The position numbers and the translations under genes were made by a program. Source: Phoebastria nigripes (Eukaryota; Chordata; Aves; Procellariiformes; Diomedeidae). Taken from it: a stretch of DNA of 64,000 nt. The stretch spans positions 850,580 to 914,579 of the forward strand of contig JAYKAV010000489.1 of the NCBI GenBank assembly GCA_035582835.1, in the 5' to 3' direction. Below are positions 10,501 through 21,674 of the stretch, piece by piece (the first letter of the stretch is position 1; every line of letters starts with the position of its first letter). The notes beneath the pieces are model-generated. The model had not been told where the DNA came from. It was given only the letters and a program-made list of their open reading frames with translations, and did no database searches.

Positions 10501-11412
10501 GGCTGCTAAACACATATATAATTTCCCCATTATATATATATTTTTTTTTCTCCCATTATATATATATTTTTTCCCCCATTATATATATTTTCCCCATTTT
10601 TTTTTCTGCCCTTTTTGTATATGTATACACTTTTTCCCCATTCCCTTTATATATACACTTTTTCCCCATTCCCTTTATATATTTTTTTTTTTTTTTTCCC
10701 CCGTTAACTAAGAATGAAACTGAGCCCACCCTCCCCACCCCAGCCTCCTTGCCCTCCTATATCCCCTCCCTCCCTCCCTCCCGGCCAGGCAGGGTGAGGG
10801 TGGTGAGCACTGCAGCCCTTAGGATGGGCTTATTTCTCTCTCGGGTCAGGCTCAAATTTGCAGCCGGCTCTTCGGGCCCCACACCCCAGGAGCCAGCAGA
10901 GCATTTCGGAGGGGACAGCCACGCTGGTCCAGGTCACGCTTGTGCCCAAGGGGGAAGATAGGGCTGGGTATGGGGAGCCATGGGATTGTGGAAGGTTTTT
11001 GGCCCCGGGGGACCAGCTCCATCCTTTTCTCCCCGCTCCTGCAGATTACCAAGGTGACTACTACGGACCGGGAGGCAACTATGACTTTTTCCCCCACGGG
11101 CCGCCCTCCCAAGCCCAGTCCCCAGCCGACTCCAGCTACCTTCAGAACTCAGGACCTGGCTCCACGCCCCTGGGACCCTTGGAGCCCCCCCTAAGCGGAC
11201 ACCACTCCTCAGAAAACCAAAGGTACACGGATATGATCTCGCATCCTGACACCCCCAGCCCCGAGCCAGGGATGACCGGTTCGCTGCACCCCATCCCGGG
11301 GGAGGTCTTCAGCGGGGGGCCCAGCCCGCCCTTCTCCATGTCCAGCAATAGCGGCTACAGTGGGGCTCTCTCGCACCCCAACCCGGAGCTCAGCGAGGCA
11401 GCGGTGTGGTAG
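4585..11412 (+). CDS. LHX5: LIM/homeobox protein Lhx5
   Basis: LIM-homeodomain transcription factor of forebrain, spinal interneuron and Purkinje-lineage development; acts in the nucleus through LDB-type cofactors that bind the LIM domains. Coding exons: 4585-4757, 6413-6636, 7826-8103, 9539-9704, 11045-11412, all with GT-AG junctions and consistent phase. They give 402 aa, the length I recall for human LHX5. LIM1 spans about residues 5-57 (C5, C8, H26, C29, C32, C35) and LIM2 about 64-118 (starts CAGC). An acidic Ser/Thr/Glu/Asn linker follows. The homeodomain is 180-239 with [12 protein letters not shown] in helix 3; intron 3 splits it just before that motif. The C-terminal tail is Pro/Ser/Tyr/Gly-rich and ends EAAVW. 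The start is the second of two possible in-frame starts: an upstream ATG at 4528 would add 19 residues, but family members begin MMVHCAGCE, so 4585 is chosen. The paralogue LHX1 is excluded by the close match to LHX5 in the linker and tail. Confidence 0.97.
8748..8782 (+). promoter_or_regulatory. Cluster of TTAAT/ATTAA sites in LHX5 intron 3
   Basis: The sequence around 8749-8782 contains GGATTAATGG, CTTTAATAG and CATTAATAAG, giving several homeodomain-type TAAT/ATTA cores in about 35 bases of otherwise GC-rich intron. Autoregulation by LHX5 or related factors is a guess from the motif alone. Confidence 0.25.
9955..10165 (+). repeat. Degenerate CACACG-rich array in LHX5 intron 4
   Basis: About 200 bases are dominated by CACAC, CACGC and CGCACAC units interspersed with TGTGCG words, just downstream of exon 4. 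This is an imperfect CA-type microsatellite in CpG-rich DNA with no coding signal. Confidence 0.6.
10504..10705 (+). repeat. AT/T-C minisatellite in LHX5 intron 4
   Basis: Repeated units combine (AT)n with T runs and CCCCATT. The unit CTTTTTCCCCATTCCCTTTA occurs twice in tandem, at about 10629-10648 and 10658-10677. It is an island of very low GC within a GC-rich intron. Confidence 0.7.
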
Positions 11413-12545
11413 GCCTGGCGCGGGCACGCGTGCGCGTGTGGAGGGGGAAAACACCCCCACGTTCCCCCAGCCCACGCGTGTCCCCCCCCCCGCCCCGGAC
11501 CAGAGCGCATCACGTCACCACCGCTGGATAAAGACCCCCCTCTGATGCCAAAATGCATCCCTGCATCCCCCCGCCCTCCCCATCACTGCAGAACCCCCCC
11601 GGGACCTTGGGGCCACCCCGCTACCTCCCCCTCCCAGCACCTTCCCCCAACACTGAGGGGGGGGGGGGGCAAGGAATGGTGCCCAGCCCCGAAGAACCCC
11701 CCTGCCAGCATCGGGACCACCACCTCTCGGACCAAAGCTGAACTCGCCTGGACACAGGTCCCACTGGGGAGGGGGGCTGGGGCAGGGCTCCCCCCTGCTA
11801 ATTAGCATCCTTTTTAATTATCCCTTACCACATCGGGGGGGGGGGGGGAATGGAGAATAGCAGGAATAACCCCCCCAGCCCCTCCCCTGCCCTTGTTTCT
11901 GTTGTTCCCATTTTATCCCCAAGGAGAAGGTGGGTTTGGACCCGGTTTTTGGTGATGGGTAGCGGGGGGGTGTGGGGGGCCGGGCCCAGGGCTGCCCCAG
12001 TGACTGGCTGAGATTGGGCTCCCACGCGGTGGAAAGACACCAGAAAGAGGCAGAAACAGGAAAAATACAACAACAAAAAACCCACAACCCAATAAACAAA
12101 CAAACAAAAAAACCAGGACAAAACCAACCAAACCACCACAACAGCGGAAACTAAACCCGAGCCTCGACGCCGAGTCCCACCCCAACATTTCCCGGAGGCT
12201 CCGCCAATTTAAGGATGTATTATAGTTTTTGCTTCTAGTTTCTTTATTTTGTATAAAGGAGAAACAAATAAAGTATGTTTTTGTGTTTACTGATTATTTA
12301 TTGTACTTTAGTCATCGGAGGCTCCGAATTTTTCTATTTTGAAGGCAGGGAAGGGGTGGCACTGGGGAGGGGGGCGAGAGGATAGAGGGGGGGAAAAAAA
12401 AAAAAGGAAGGAGAATGGAAAAGGAAAGAAAAAAAGTTGTTTTCTGAAAGCGTTGTGGGTTTCCTGTCCCCGCTGCCTCTTGCGGAGGCTGTTAGTGTGA
12501 ATGGCTCTTGTTGTTCAATGTGAATAAAAAACCTTTTAGTTACCT
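11413..12545 (+). other. LHX5: LHX5 3'UTR with two polyadenylation signals
   Basis: After the stop codon (11410-11412) the sequence is C/G-run-rich to about 12180, then becomes AT-rich. AATAAA hexamers lie at 12267-12272 and 12523-12528. The first sits in a compact AT-rich block (12200-12330) that looks like a conserved 3'UTR end; the second would extend the UTR by about 250 bases. Which is used cannot be told from sequence. Confidence 0.65.
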
Positions 12546-12569
12546 ACTGTTCGGTCACCTGGTCCCTTT

Positions 12570-12571
<2 letters not shown>

Positions 12572-12603
<32 letters not shown>
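12572..12603 (+). repeat. Poly-T run
   Basis: A homopolymer of about 32 T residues lies just downstream of the second LHX5 polyadenylation signal. There is no adjoining retroposon body that I recognise. Confidence 0.8.
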
Positions 12604-12605
<2 letters not shown>

Positions 12606-13760
12606 GACGCCATGCGAGATCTTGGCAGGGCTGCCCTGCTACGCCCTGTCCCCCACCCCTGTGCAGGGTCTGGGGGAGCGGTCCCCGTCGGTCCCCTGGG
12701 TGGGACGGGTGCCACGGCCCCTGTACAAGGTGATGCTGCTACATCCAGGGCTGCATCACCCAGCCGGTACCGCAGGCCCCCCCAGCCCCCCCATCACCCC
12801 AGCTCTCCAGCACTGCGGGGGGGCTCAGCACCTTCCCCCGCAGCAGGCAGGCTGGTGCATCATTTCTTCCTGGGGGGAGGTACTGTGTGTACCCCCAAGA
12901 CCCCCCCAGGGCACCCCGGGGCACCGGCGGCCCTGCCGGCAGAGCGTCCCCCTGGGGGAGCACAGGAGGGCCGGGGGGTCAGCAGGGCTGCTGGGGGGAC
13001 CCCAAAGCGGGGGTCCGTGAATGCCATCAGCAGCTTTTGCCCCACCTGCCCCAGGGGGGCACCGAGGGCAGGCAGGAGGGCGGTGTCCTCCCCCAGCACC
13101 CCAAGTCCACCCCCCCTCCTCTCTCCTGCTTTCCCTCTCTTGTTTTCTGAGGTACAAAAATAAATAAAATCCAAGGCAGGCTGCAGCTCTGAACTAATAT
13201 TTAAAATGCAAAATCATGGCAGAGTTTTTCCCCCCCTTGTCTTGCAGTAAAAAGATATAAACAGAATAAATTACCTTCCCTCGCTGGCTTACGAGAGTCC
13301 CTCTCTCCTGACCTGAATTTTAAGTCCTGGCTTGGTTGTAGCACGGAGCACCGATGATTTATGAAAAGCCAGCCACTTCTCTGCATATTTTCTCTGTTCA
13401 GCCAAGTGGTGGAATTTATCCTTCCTATACCATTACCGGCATTAATAACAGGGTGGCAAACGAGCCGGGCCGAGCCCCAAGGGATCCCTCAGCCAGGAGC
13501 TGGGGCCATCACAAAGACACTGGGCTCTCACCACCCGCAAAGCAAAGCACCTTCTCCCCTTTTAACAGGCAGGGAAACTGAGGCAGGAGTGCAGCCGGCC
13601 GCTCCCTTCTGCTCCACCCCTTCCAGGCTGTTGGTGTTATCAGGTTACTGGTGCTTCTTGTAAGGACAGGGCAATGTGTTGTCAAGTAACTCCCTCCCAG
13701 CATCATTTTGAGCATTATAAAATGGACCACAAGGTCGTTCACTGGGTGAACACTGGCTGC

Positions 13761-13800
13761 TGTTGTTGTTGTTGTTGTTGTTGTTATTATTATTATTATT
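13761..13800 (+). repeat. (GTT)n(ATT)n microsatellite
   Basis: About eight GTT units pass directly into five ATT units followed by AAA. Confidence 0.9.
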
Positions 13801-15719
13801 AAACCCGAGGCACACACCTGAGGGCTGTTTGCAGGCTGCCGGGGCACCCTGTCCCCTCCGGGGGACAGGCTGCAGGAGGGATTTGGGATGATGGTGGCGT
13901 GCTCCAAGCTGCCACCTCCCGGGCAGGGGCCGGGGGCTCTGTGCAGGAGGACGGGGCTCAGTGGGAGCAGCCATCCGAGCAGGGACCCGCCGGCACAGAG
14001 GAGCTTTACCAGTTGGACCCTGCAGCTCGGAGCTGGGTGCAGGAGCCAAACCTTCCCCCAAGTCGCCGGCCGGGGGCTGCTGCTGCCCCGGGCTTGCCTG
14101 TCCCGGCAAACGCCGACCCGCGGCTTGGCACCGGCAGGAGGGACCTGATGGCTGGGGAAAGCAGAGCGGCCAGATCCAGGCCATGGGACACAGCGCTGGC
14201 CTTGCAGGGAGGAGCTGGGTTCAGCCCCTTCGTTATCCCTTAACCACAGCCAGGGTTGGGGTCCCCACCGCAACCACGGTGGGGGTACAGCATCACAACT
14301 GAGATTGGGGTCCCCATCGCAGCCAAGGTCGAGGTCCCTGGTCCCCATCACCCCAGCAGTCCCAAGAAGGCACCAGCACCCAGGGTTCACGCCTCCCTCC
14401 AGCTGCAGGGTGAGCATGGGTGACCTCCCACCAGCTGGGGCCATGCCCACCCCCGGCGGGGTGTCCCCCCAATAACCTGCACCCCCATGCCCCTGCCGGG
14501 GACATCCAATGCCCCCAGCTGGCACCCAAAGCCCGAGTGCTCCGTTGTCAAAGCAAGGAGGGGGCAAAGCTCCCTGTTGGGGGGCTCGGGGAGTTGCCTC
14601 AAGCCCCACGGTCGTGCCCATGTCACCACCAGCAATAACCCCTGTGGGACCGTGCTGGGGAAACACCACCGCCAGCTCCCAGCTCCCCCCGAGCCCCGGC
14701 AGAGCAGCATCAGTCCTGGGAATAAACTTCTTTTCAAAAGCTGTTGGGCAAACATCAAGGCAATTTTTTTTTTCTGACCTTTTTCCCTTTTTTTTTTTCA
14801 GACGGGGAAGGTCTGAAGAAGGTGGAAAGTAATCAGGTTTTGGGCCTGGGATAAAAAATTGCTGGAGTAGGTTGGGCTGACTCCTTATAATTAATAGTGT
14901 GCCTCGTAATAGGATTCTCCAGCCTTCGGTGCTCCCTGGAAACACCTTTTTACATAAGATATTGCCCACGATGGAGTGGCAGAGTTTTGATTTATGGGGT
15001 TTTGGCCTCCAAGAAGCATCTGGGGGGGCTGGCCTGGCCAGCGGGACGTACTGGGGGAGAGGGGAAAAGGGCCGAGGCAGGGAGGGTGTTTCTGCGGGGT
15101 TGGCAGCCGGGTCCCGGGGCAGGCGCCTGGCCAGGGGAAAGGGCTTCGTGGGGGATGCCTGTGATCCAGGGGCTGAGCTGGTCCTTGGGCTGAGCCAGTC
15201 CTTGGGCTGAGCCCCCTCTGCTCCGAAGGGGAGGAGGAGGGGGCTGAGAAGGGTTTTGGGGCAGGAAGGGGCTTGTCTCCCTGCCCACCATCACCAGGTG
15301 ATGCTTGGGGCATGGCCTCAGCTGGGGAACCGGGGAGCGGTTGGAGCTGGGGAGCCCCAGTGGGAGCGAGACCCCACATCGCCCGGGGATGGGAGGAAGG
15401 AGGGGGGAGAAGTGTCACTGGGGGGACACAAAAAACCCCGGGAGGTGCAATAGCAAAGGGCTGAAAGCAAATGCAGCACTGGAGAGTGGGAACGGGGGTG
15501 AGCAGGAAAGCCTGGAGGAAAGGAGGGAACGGGGGAAAGAGTGGGATGAGGGAAAAGGAGGGATCTTGGGGGCTCCGGGATGGGGTACACACACACATGT
15601 GTCGGTGCACCTCAGAGCCCGCAGGTGTTAAACATGGCCGGGGAGCTCCGCCAATAAATGACCGTAACAAGCGGGTCCATGTTGTTCTCTTCTGACCGCA
15701 GACAGCGCGGCAGGAATGG

Positions 15720-15815
15720 GAGAAGATTGTAATAATTAATAATCATTAGAATAATAATGCATAAAGACAGTAGCAAAGTAATTAGTCAGAGAGGGAGCGC
15801 TTGCTAATTGAGGCG
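15720..15815. promoter_or_regulatory. Candidate enhancer: dense TAAT/ATTA cluster
   Basis: The sequence from about 15728 contains TAATAATTAATAATCATTAG, then AATAATAATGCATAAAG, GTAATTAG and GCTAATTGAG. This gives many overlapping homeodomain cores plus an ATGCATAA octamer-like word in under 100 bases of non-repetitive DNA. It lies about 4 kb 3' of LHX5 and just beyond the SDSL 3' end. A role as a downstream LHX5 enhancer is inference. Confidence 0.35.
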
Positions 15816-16113
15816 GGGAGCAGCAGTCCAAGCAGCCTGGGGAGGAGCAGGGGAGGGGGGACCGAGGGCTGGGGGACGCGGAGGAGGATGCCCGGCACGT
15901 CCACGGGGCAGAGCGGGATGTGTGTACCCCAGTCCTGCCACCGGGCAGGCAGGGGAGGCACAGGCGGGCCCTCAGCTCCATCCCTGCCTGCAGCGTGAGC
16001 CCCGGTCTCATTCTGCCCCGCGTGCCTCAGTTTCCCCATCCCTACATGGATGCTGTGTGTTGGGGCAGAGGCTGTGGGAGGAGTCCGGCCCCGTGTCCAC
16101 CAGGCAGCAGGGC

Positions 16114-16119
16114 TTTATT
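16114..16119 (-). other. SDSL: SDSL polyadenylation signal
   Basis: TTTATT on the plus strand reads AATAAA on the minus strand, 75 bases past the SDSL stop codon (16194-16196). This implies a short 3'UTR. Confidence 0.7.
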
Positions 16120-16193
16120 TTGGTTATTTTGGAAGGAAAGCAAGCAGAGGGTGCCGGCAGGGTTCTATCGCATCCCCCTCCTCGGGGTGGGTG

Positions 16194-18046
16194 TCACTCC
16201 AGCCCCAGCTGGCTCTTCAGGGCCTGCAGCTGGGCTGCCTGGATGCCGCTGCCCCCGCACACCACCACCACCACGGAGGCCAGCGGGGTCTGCAGCCGCC
16301 CCTCGCGCTGCAGCCGCTGCAGCCGCCCCGTGTAGAGCAGGGCCAGGGCGGCCCCGCACGCTGGCTGCACCAGCATCCTCTCATCGTCTGCGGGGACAAG
16401 AGCCGGGGGACACCCTGAGCTGCCCACCCACCCTGTCCCCATCAGCCCCCCGACTCCAGCACGTCCCAGGCCAGTCCCAAGACCCGGCGGTGTCCCCATC
16501 ACCCCTGCCGTGCCCGGCTGGACCCTGCTCACCCAGGAACTGCTCCATGGCTCGCACAGCCTCCGTGTCCTCCACCACCTGGGAGATGACCTGGCACTCC
16601 TGGGCGCACTCCAGTGCCCGCGCCGCCACCATCTTGGCTCCCAGGCTCTTGGCCACGCTGGGACAGGAGGGGAGGAAGGTGGTCAGGGTGGTCCCGGGAC
16701 CCTTCAGTGAGCTGGGCTGAGACCCGCCAACTCGTTGCACACATGGCTGCTCCTGCAAAGCCCGGCTCACCTGGTGATGTCAGGCAGGGAGACAAGCCGG
16801 CCGGCTGCCAGCGCCGCGTGGAAGCTGTGAGCCCCCCGGGTCTCAGCGGCGACGATGGGGACGTCCTGCCAGCCCACCTGGTGCAGGCCGGCCACAACGC
16901 CCGCCAGCAGCCCCCCACCGCCCACAGCCAGCAGGATGGCGTCCGGTTTGGTCTCCAGCGAGTCCTTCAGCTCCCGGACCAGGCTGGCGTGACCCTGCCT
17001 GGAGGGCGAGGGGAGCGGGAGGATGCAGCCTGGGGGCACCCCGAGCCAGCCCGGACCCCGGGGATGGGGACTGGGGGCAGGAGCTGAGCCCTGGCAGCAC
17101 TCACCACACCGAGGGGTGGTCGAAGGGGTGGATGCTGACCCAGCCCTCGGTCTGTGCCAGCTCCAGGGCTCTCCTGTTGGCTTCATCCCACACCTGGGGG
17201 GTGGCAACAGGGGCTCAGCGGGGCCGCATCCAGCCCTCGTGCCCCCGAGATGGGTCCCTTGTCACCGCGGGACCGGGGGACACCAGAAACCCATGCAGGG
17301 CACTGGGCTGAGGTGGGGGTCCCCGGGGTGACCCTGCCGCAATGCCGGGTGTGGGTGATGCAGGAGGGGAACATTTTGGGATGGGGGTTGCCATGCACAT
17401 CCCCGGCATCACAGAGCAGGCTGAACTCAGGCCCAGCCCCCTCTGGTACCCCCCAGACCCCAGTTTTAGGGGGCTGCTGCAGGGGTACCTGGCCGGAGAC
17501 CTCCACCTCCGCCCCCAGCTCCTCCAGCTTGCGCACGGTGGTGGGGCCAGTGGTGCTGGGGACCACGACGGTGACCGGCAACCCCAGCTTCTTGGCTGCA
17601 TACGCCGCTGCCAGACCTGCATTCCCCCCTGCGGAAAGTGGGGCTCAGGCAGGGCTCGCCCCCCCCCCTGCACCCTCCATATTACTCATGAGCATCCCCC
17701 ATAGCTCGCCCCGCCTCAGCTCGGGGCCTGATTACCTGAGGAGCAAACGAAGCGGCAGCAGCCCTTCTTGGCAGCCTGAAAGGCAGGAGGGAAGGAGGGA
17801 AGGGGACGGCTGTGTCCCCCCGCCGTGCCCCCCGTAAGGGCACAGGCAGCGCCCTGCCCACGCCGTGCCCGCGCTCACCTCCTGGCAGAGGTGGCCAATG
17901 CCCCGGATCTTGAAGGAGCCCGTGGGCTGAACGTTTTCCAGCTTCATGTAGACCTTGGTGCCCGCCGCCTGGGACAGGGACAGGCTCTCCAGGACGGGTG
18001 AGATGATGTGGAAGGGCTTCTCGCCCCTGCCGGGCTGGGCTGCCAT
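16194..18046 (-). CDS. SDSL: Serine dehydratase-like protein (SDSL type)
   Basis: Cytosolic PLP-dependent enzyme of the tryptophan-synthase-beta fold; the family deaminates L-serine and L-threonine to pyruvate and 2-oxobutyrate. Coding exons from the 5' end: 18046-17879, 17775-17736, 17628-17489, 17193-17105, 16998-16771, 16657-16533, 16387-16194, all GT-AG with matching phase. They total 327 aa, close to the roughly 328 aa of human SDS and SDSL. The PLP lysine is K46 in SFKIRGIGH. SSGGNAG (68-74) is the substrate/phosphate region, VGGGGLLAG the phosphate-binding glycine loop, and VCGGSGI is near the C-terminus. SSGG, where SDS has SSAG, and the tail SVVVVVCGG...LQALKSQLG point to SDSL rather than SDS. 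The ATG at 18046 begins MAAQPGRGEKPFH. The exon seems to start at 18065, leaving 19 bases of leader before an acceptor, so a non-coding exon lies upstream. Confidence 0.93.
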
Positions 18047-18386
18047 GGCCCCAGCGATGGGTGCTCTGCCAGGGAGAGGTGGGGAAGGCTCCAGCTGCTC
18101 CCCACAGGGACCCCCCCCCGCAGCCCCGCTGCCCACCCTGGGCTCGGTACAGGGCACAGGAGCCCCTCGGGAGGGACAAGGCTGTCCCCAGTGTCCCCTC
18201 CCGGCTCTGGGATGCAGCAGCACCGAGCCCTGGGGCGCAGCGATGGGCCCTCCCTGCCAGAGCCCCAGGACAAGCTGGGCCACCCCCTCCTCCATCCTCC
18301 TGGTCCCCAAGCCCCCGGTGTTCCCAAGTTCCCCCCGCATGCCCTGTCCCCTAACTCAGCCAGGGCCACCCCACGGCGGGGATTAC

Positions 18387-18500
18387 CTGGTGTCCCGTGG
18401 GGCCTCGCTGCGTGTCCCCAGCTCCTCGCCCGCAGCTGCAGCAGAGTTTGAGGGGTGGAGGAGGAAGAGGTGACGTCGGAGGGGCCGTGCCGGTGTTCCC
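18387..18500 (-). other. SDSL: Possible non-coding first exon of SDSL
   Basis: On the minus strand a good acceptor (CTCTCCCTGGCAG) precedes 18065, just upstream of the SDSL ATG, so an upstream exon is expected. A donor CACCAG|GTAATC ends at 18387, and a TATA-like ATATTTTAA lies at about 18530-18538, the right distance for a start near 18500. The pairing of donor and acceptor is inferred, not proven. Confidence 0.35.
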
Positions 18501-18539
18501 GTGTCCAGCGGGGCAAGGGGCAGGGGTTAAAATATTGCC

Positions 18540-21290
18540 CTGGCCCTGGCTGTTTGCCCAGCACCAGGCGGGTTTTTCCAGCCGTGGGGCTGGATCCGTG
18601 CCGAAAGTGCCCAGTCGTGGCCCGGGCACGGTGCCGGGTGCCCCAGCGGGGACAGCCACGTGCGACCCCGGCAGCCAAATCTCAGCGGCCTTCGCATGCC
18701 CAGGAGTCGGGATGTGGGTGCCCAGGAGACGGGGGGGAAAGGAGAGGCAGCTTCCAAATGACTTTGGGGGTCCCCAAGGGTTTGCCCCACCAGCTGGGCA
18801 CAAGCACCAGCTCTTCTTAGGTTCAGCCAGAAACATGTCCCAGCGGATTTGAGGACTTTGTCCATTTGACCCGGACCCCCGGTGTAGCAAGGGCAGCCTG
18901 CATGCCCCAAATCCCCGGCAGGCAGCCAAGACACCCCCATCACCTCCAAACAAGCCATCACCCCCCTATGCCCGCCCTGCCAAGCCCCCCTGGGCCCTCC
19001 TCCGAGCCACATGTCCCCAGGGGGGCTCAGCCCTGCCAGCTGGGTAAGCACCCCCCCGGGACGAGCCCCCCCAGCCCTGGCTGGGCAAGCCAGGCACCCC
19101 GCAGGCAGGAGGGGTCTGGGTGGGGGGGACGGTCCCCGCACAGCTTGCACAGGTACCCCATAGAGACAGGGCTGCCCGGAGGGACCCAGCCAGAGCCCGG
19201 CCGAGCCCCGAGGTCCAGCAGCACCCAGGGGCCCCCAGGCAAAGCAGGCAGAGCCCCCCCTTTCCTCCAGGACACCCCAGGGCCCCTTCTTGTCACCCAG
19301 CCCTGGTGATGCCCCCCAGGGTAAGGGTCCCCCCAGGACGTGCCCTACCTCTGCACAGAGGGGCTGTCTCTGTCCTGGACAGGCGAGGAGGAGGAAGGTG
19401 GGATCTGGAGGAAGGCCCATCCCCAGCTCCTCGCCCCGCAGCCACAGAGGATTTCTCCCTGGCAGTGTCTGAAAGCAGAGGTGCTTTGGCACAAGGTTAG
19501 TCCCGTCCATGGTGGCTCCGTGGGGGTCCCGAGGGGGGGCCGCTGCACACGAGCTGGGATGCACACAAGACACAGCTGTGACACCACCAAAAGGCCCCCT
19601 TGGGGCCCCCGCCCCACTGCCAGGCGGAGAGAAGTGAAACAGACCCCAGAATACCAGATTTTGGTCCCCTGACCCAAACGGTGCTGCAAAGCCCCCCTCA
19701 GAGCACCACTGGTGACAGGCACCAAGCAGGGCACGAGCTCCAGGACAGCCCTGTCCCTGATGGAGCTGGCCTTTGGTGGCAATGAATTAACTAACCCCCT
19801 GGTGCTTACACCATCATTAGGCTTCAGAGTGAACAGCACAGGCAGGGTCAGCACAGAGGCCCAGTGCTGCCTGCAGAGAGCAGGCGCCTCTGCGCTGAGC
19901 CACACTGCTTTTGGGACATCAGGGACTGGAAATGTGGGGGATGATGAGGATTTCTTGAATGGGGGCACCAAGGGGGGGAGGCACACAAGCTCCAGCTCCC
20001 CTGGGGGCCCATGGAGCGACCCCCCCTCCCGCAGTGGGCAGAGGGGCTGCAAGTACTTCCCTGGGGATGGGCCAGGGATGGGCCCTGGGGACAGGCACTG
20101 GGGAAGGGGTGTGGGGAGCACCCCCCCACACACAGGGAGGAGGCCGGGGACCCCCTCGGCGAGGGCACCACGTTTCAGCTCAGCCCTGGGGTCCTCTGGG
20201 GTCCTTTTCCACCCCACACCCCCCTCCCTGTCTCCCCTTTGGCTCCATGCCTGCCCCCCCGGGGAAGGCGATGCCAGGCTGTCACCGGTCACGTCCCCTG
20301 GCCAGGGTCCCTGGGTGACAGGGCCTCAGCCACTGGCCGCTGCAGCTGGGGTGATATTTAACCACTTGTCTTTGTTTTTCCACTTTTAAGAAAATAAGAA
20401 AAGGAAGGGAAGCAGCGACGCAGCCGCCACGGCATTTCCAGCGTGCCCTGTCCTTGGCATTGATGGCATCGATGTGCCTGTCCCTCCTCACTGCCCCGTC
20501 ACTCGGTGGCAGTGACCTCCTCCGACCCAGGGAAACTGAGGTGCAGGGACCCCCCGAGCAGCACCCCTGCCCCGGGAGCCCCCGCACCATGGGGACACCA
20601 AGGGACATGGGCACAAGCTCTGCCACCCTCCCACCTTACCTGCAACCCCCTCATCCCCCAGCACAGCGGGTTTTGGACACCCCACCCTGTCCAGGGCACC
20701 CATCCCAGCTTTTGGGGTGCCAGCACCCCAACAGCCCAGACCTGCTGCAACCCAGCCCCGTGCAGCCCCTGGGGAGCTGCAGGGGCCCCCAGCGGCCCCC
20801 AGCCCTGGTGGGAACCTGACGCTTTCAAAGCGCTGCTGAGCACAAGCTCATTAATCCCCCAGTAATGACCTCGTTATTCCTAACGAGGCAGAGCGGATCA
20901 AGGCAGCTGCGGTAAGAGGATTTTGCAACGGGGGTTTCGGGGCTGGGGGGACACAGGTGGCAGAGAAGGGGAAGACAAAAGGGACGAGGACGGTCACCCC
21001 GTCCTGGGGGGCGAGCGGAGGGACCTCCCCCCTCCAGCCCACACCCCGGGCTCCCCCGTTCCAGCAGCTCAGCCCCACACCGGGTACCCAGCCTGATGCA
21101 GCAGCAAAGAAACCTTAGCAGCCTGCACCCCAAAAGAGCCCGGCCTGGCTGGCTGCGCACCCTCCCACAGGGGCCGGGAGGCAGCGGAGAAGCAGGGAGC
21201 ACCCCATTAATTTACGGGGAGAAGACTGCTGCGTGAGCCCAACCCTTGTACAAGACACCAGAGAATCTCGGCAGAGCACAAAGCACAGCC
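18540..21290. other. Intergenic region between SDSL and PLBD2
   Basis: GC-rich, with many C/G runs and no exon that I can support on either strand. In particular I see no second serine dehydratase: no SFKIRG, SSAGNAG or GGGGLL coding blocks. A MIR-like GAAACTGAGG tag is at 20532-20541. A less GC-rich patch at about 20850-20925 contains ATTAAT and TAATGA words. Nothing else stands out. Confidence 0.6.
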
Positions 21291-21315
21291 ACCACCGCTG
21301 CTGCACGCAGACCGC

Positions 21316-21321
21316 TTTATT
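21316..21321 (-). other. PLBD2: PLBD2 polyadenylation signal
   Basis: TTTATT on the plus strand (AATAAA on the minus strand) lies about 355 bases past the PLBD2 stop codon. The 3'UTR would thus run from 21674 to about 21295. Confidence 0.75.
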
Positions 21322-21674
21322 TGTCACAGCCAAACCAGCTCACTCCCCTCCTCTCCGCCCTGCGGGCGAGCCCACAGCCTCCCAGGACCCCCCCTTTTCT
21401 GGGAAGAGCCCCCCCAAACCAGGCTTAGACCCGGGGCCGGGCCCCTCAGCGGGGAGGGGGCACAGCCCCTTGCGCAGCGCAGCCGGCACCGCGGGGACGC
21501 GGCAGCGAGAGGCAGAAGCAGAAAGAGCCGGGGGGGCAGGGGACCCCCCCGTGCACCCAAAGCCAGTCCCCTGGGGAGAGGGGAGAGCCAGCAGCGCTGC
21601 CCCCAGAGGGGTCCCCACGCAGGACAGACGCCCGCGGATGGACAGACGGACGAGTTCAGCTTGGCAGTGCCCGC

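Larger units (their letters stand above)
12604..16100. other. Intergenic region between LHX5 and SDSL (tail-to-tail)
   Basis: No coding exon is supported here. The stretch holds a (GTT)n(ATT)n microsatellite at about 13761-13800, GAAACTGAGG MIR-like core tags at 13574 and (reverse) 16025, and a short tandem TCCTTGGGCTGAGCC duplicated at about 15180-15212. An AT-rich TAAT cluster lies at 15720-15815. The 486-codon minus-strand open frame (13509-14969) has no domain character and is a by-product of GC-rich composition. Confidence 0.6.

Noticed and set aside
13509..14969. 486-codon minus-strand open frame between LHX5 and SDSL
   Set aside because: It contains Thr and Ile runs from a GTT/ATT microsatellite and otherwise random GC-rich composition. 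No family resemblance or splice context was found.
18540..21290. Possible SDS gene between SDSL and PLBD2
   Set aside because: I looked on both strands for PLP-lysine, Ser-Ser-Ala-Gly-Asn and glycine-loop exons and found none. Long open frames here are GC-driven.
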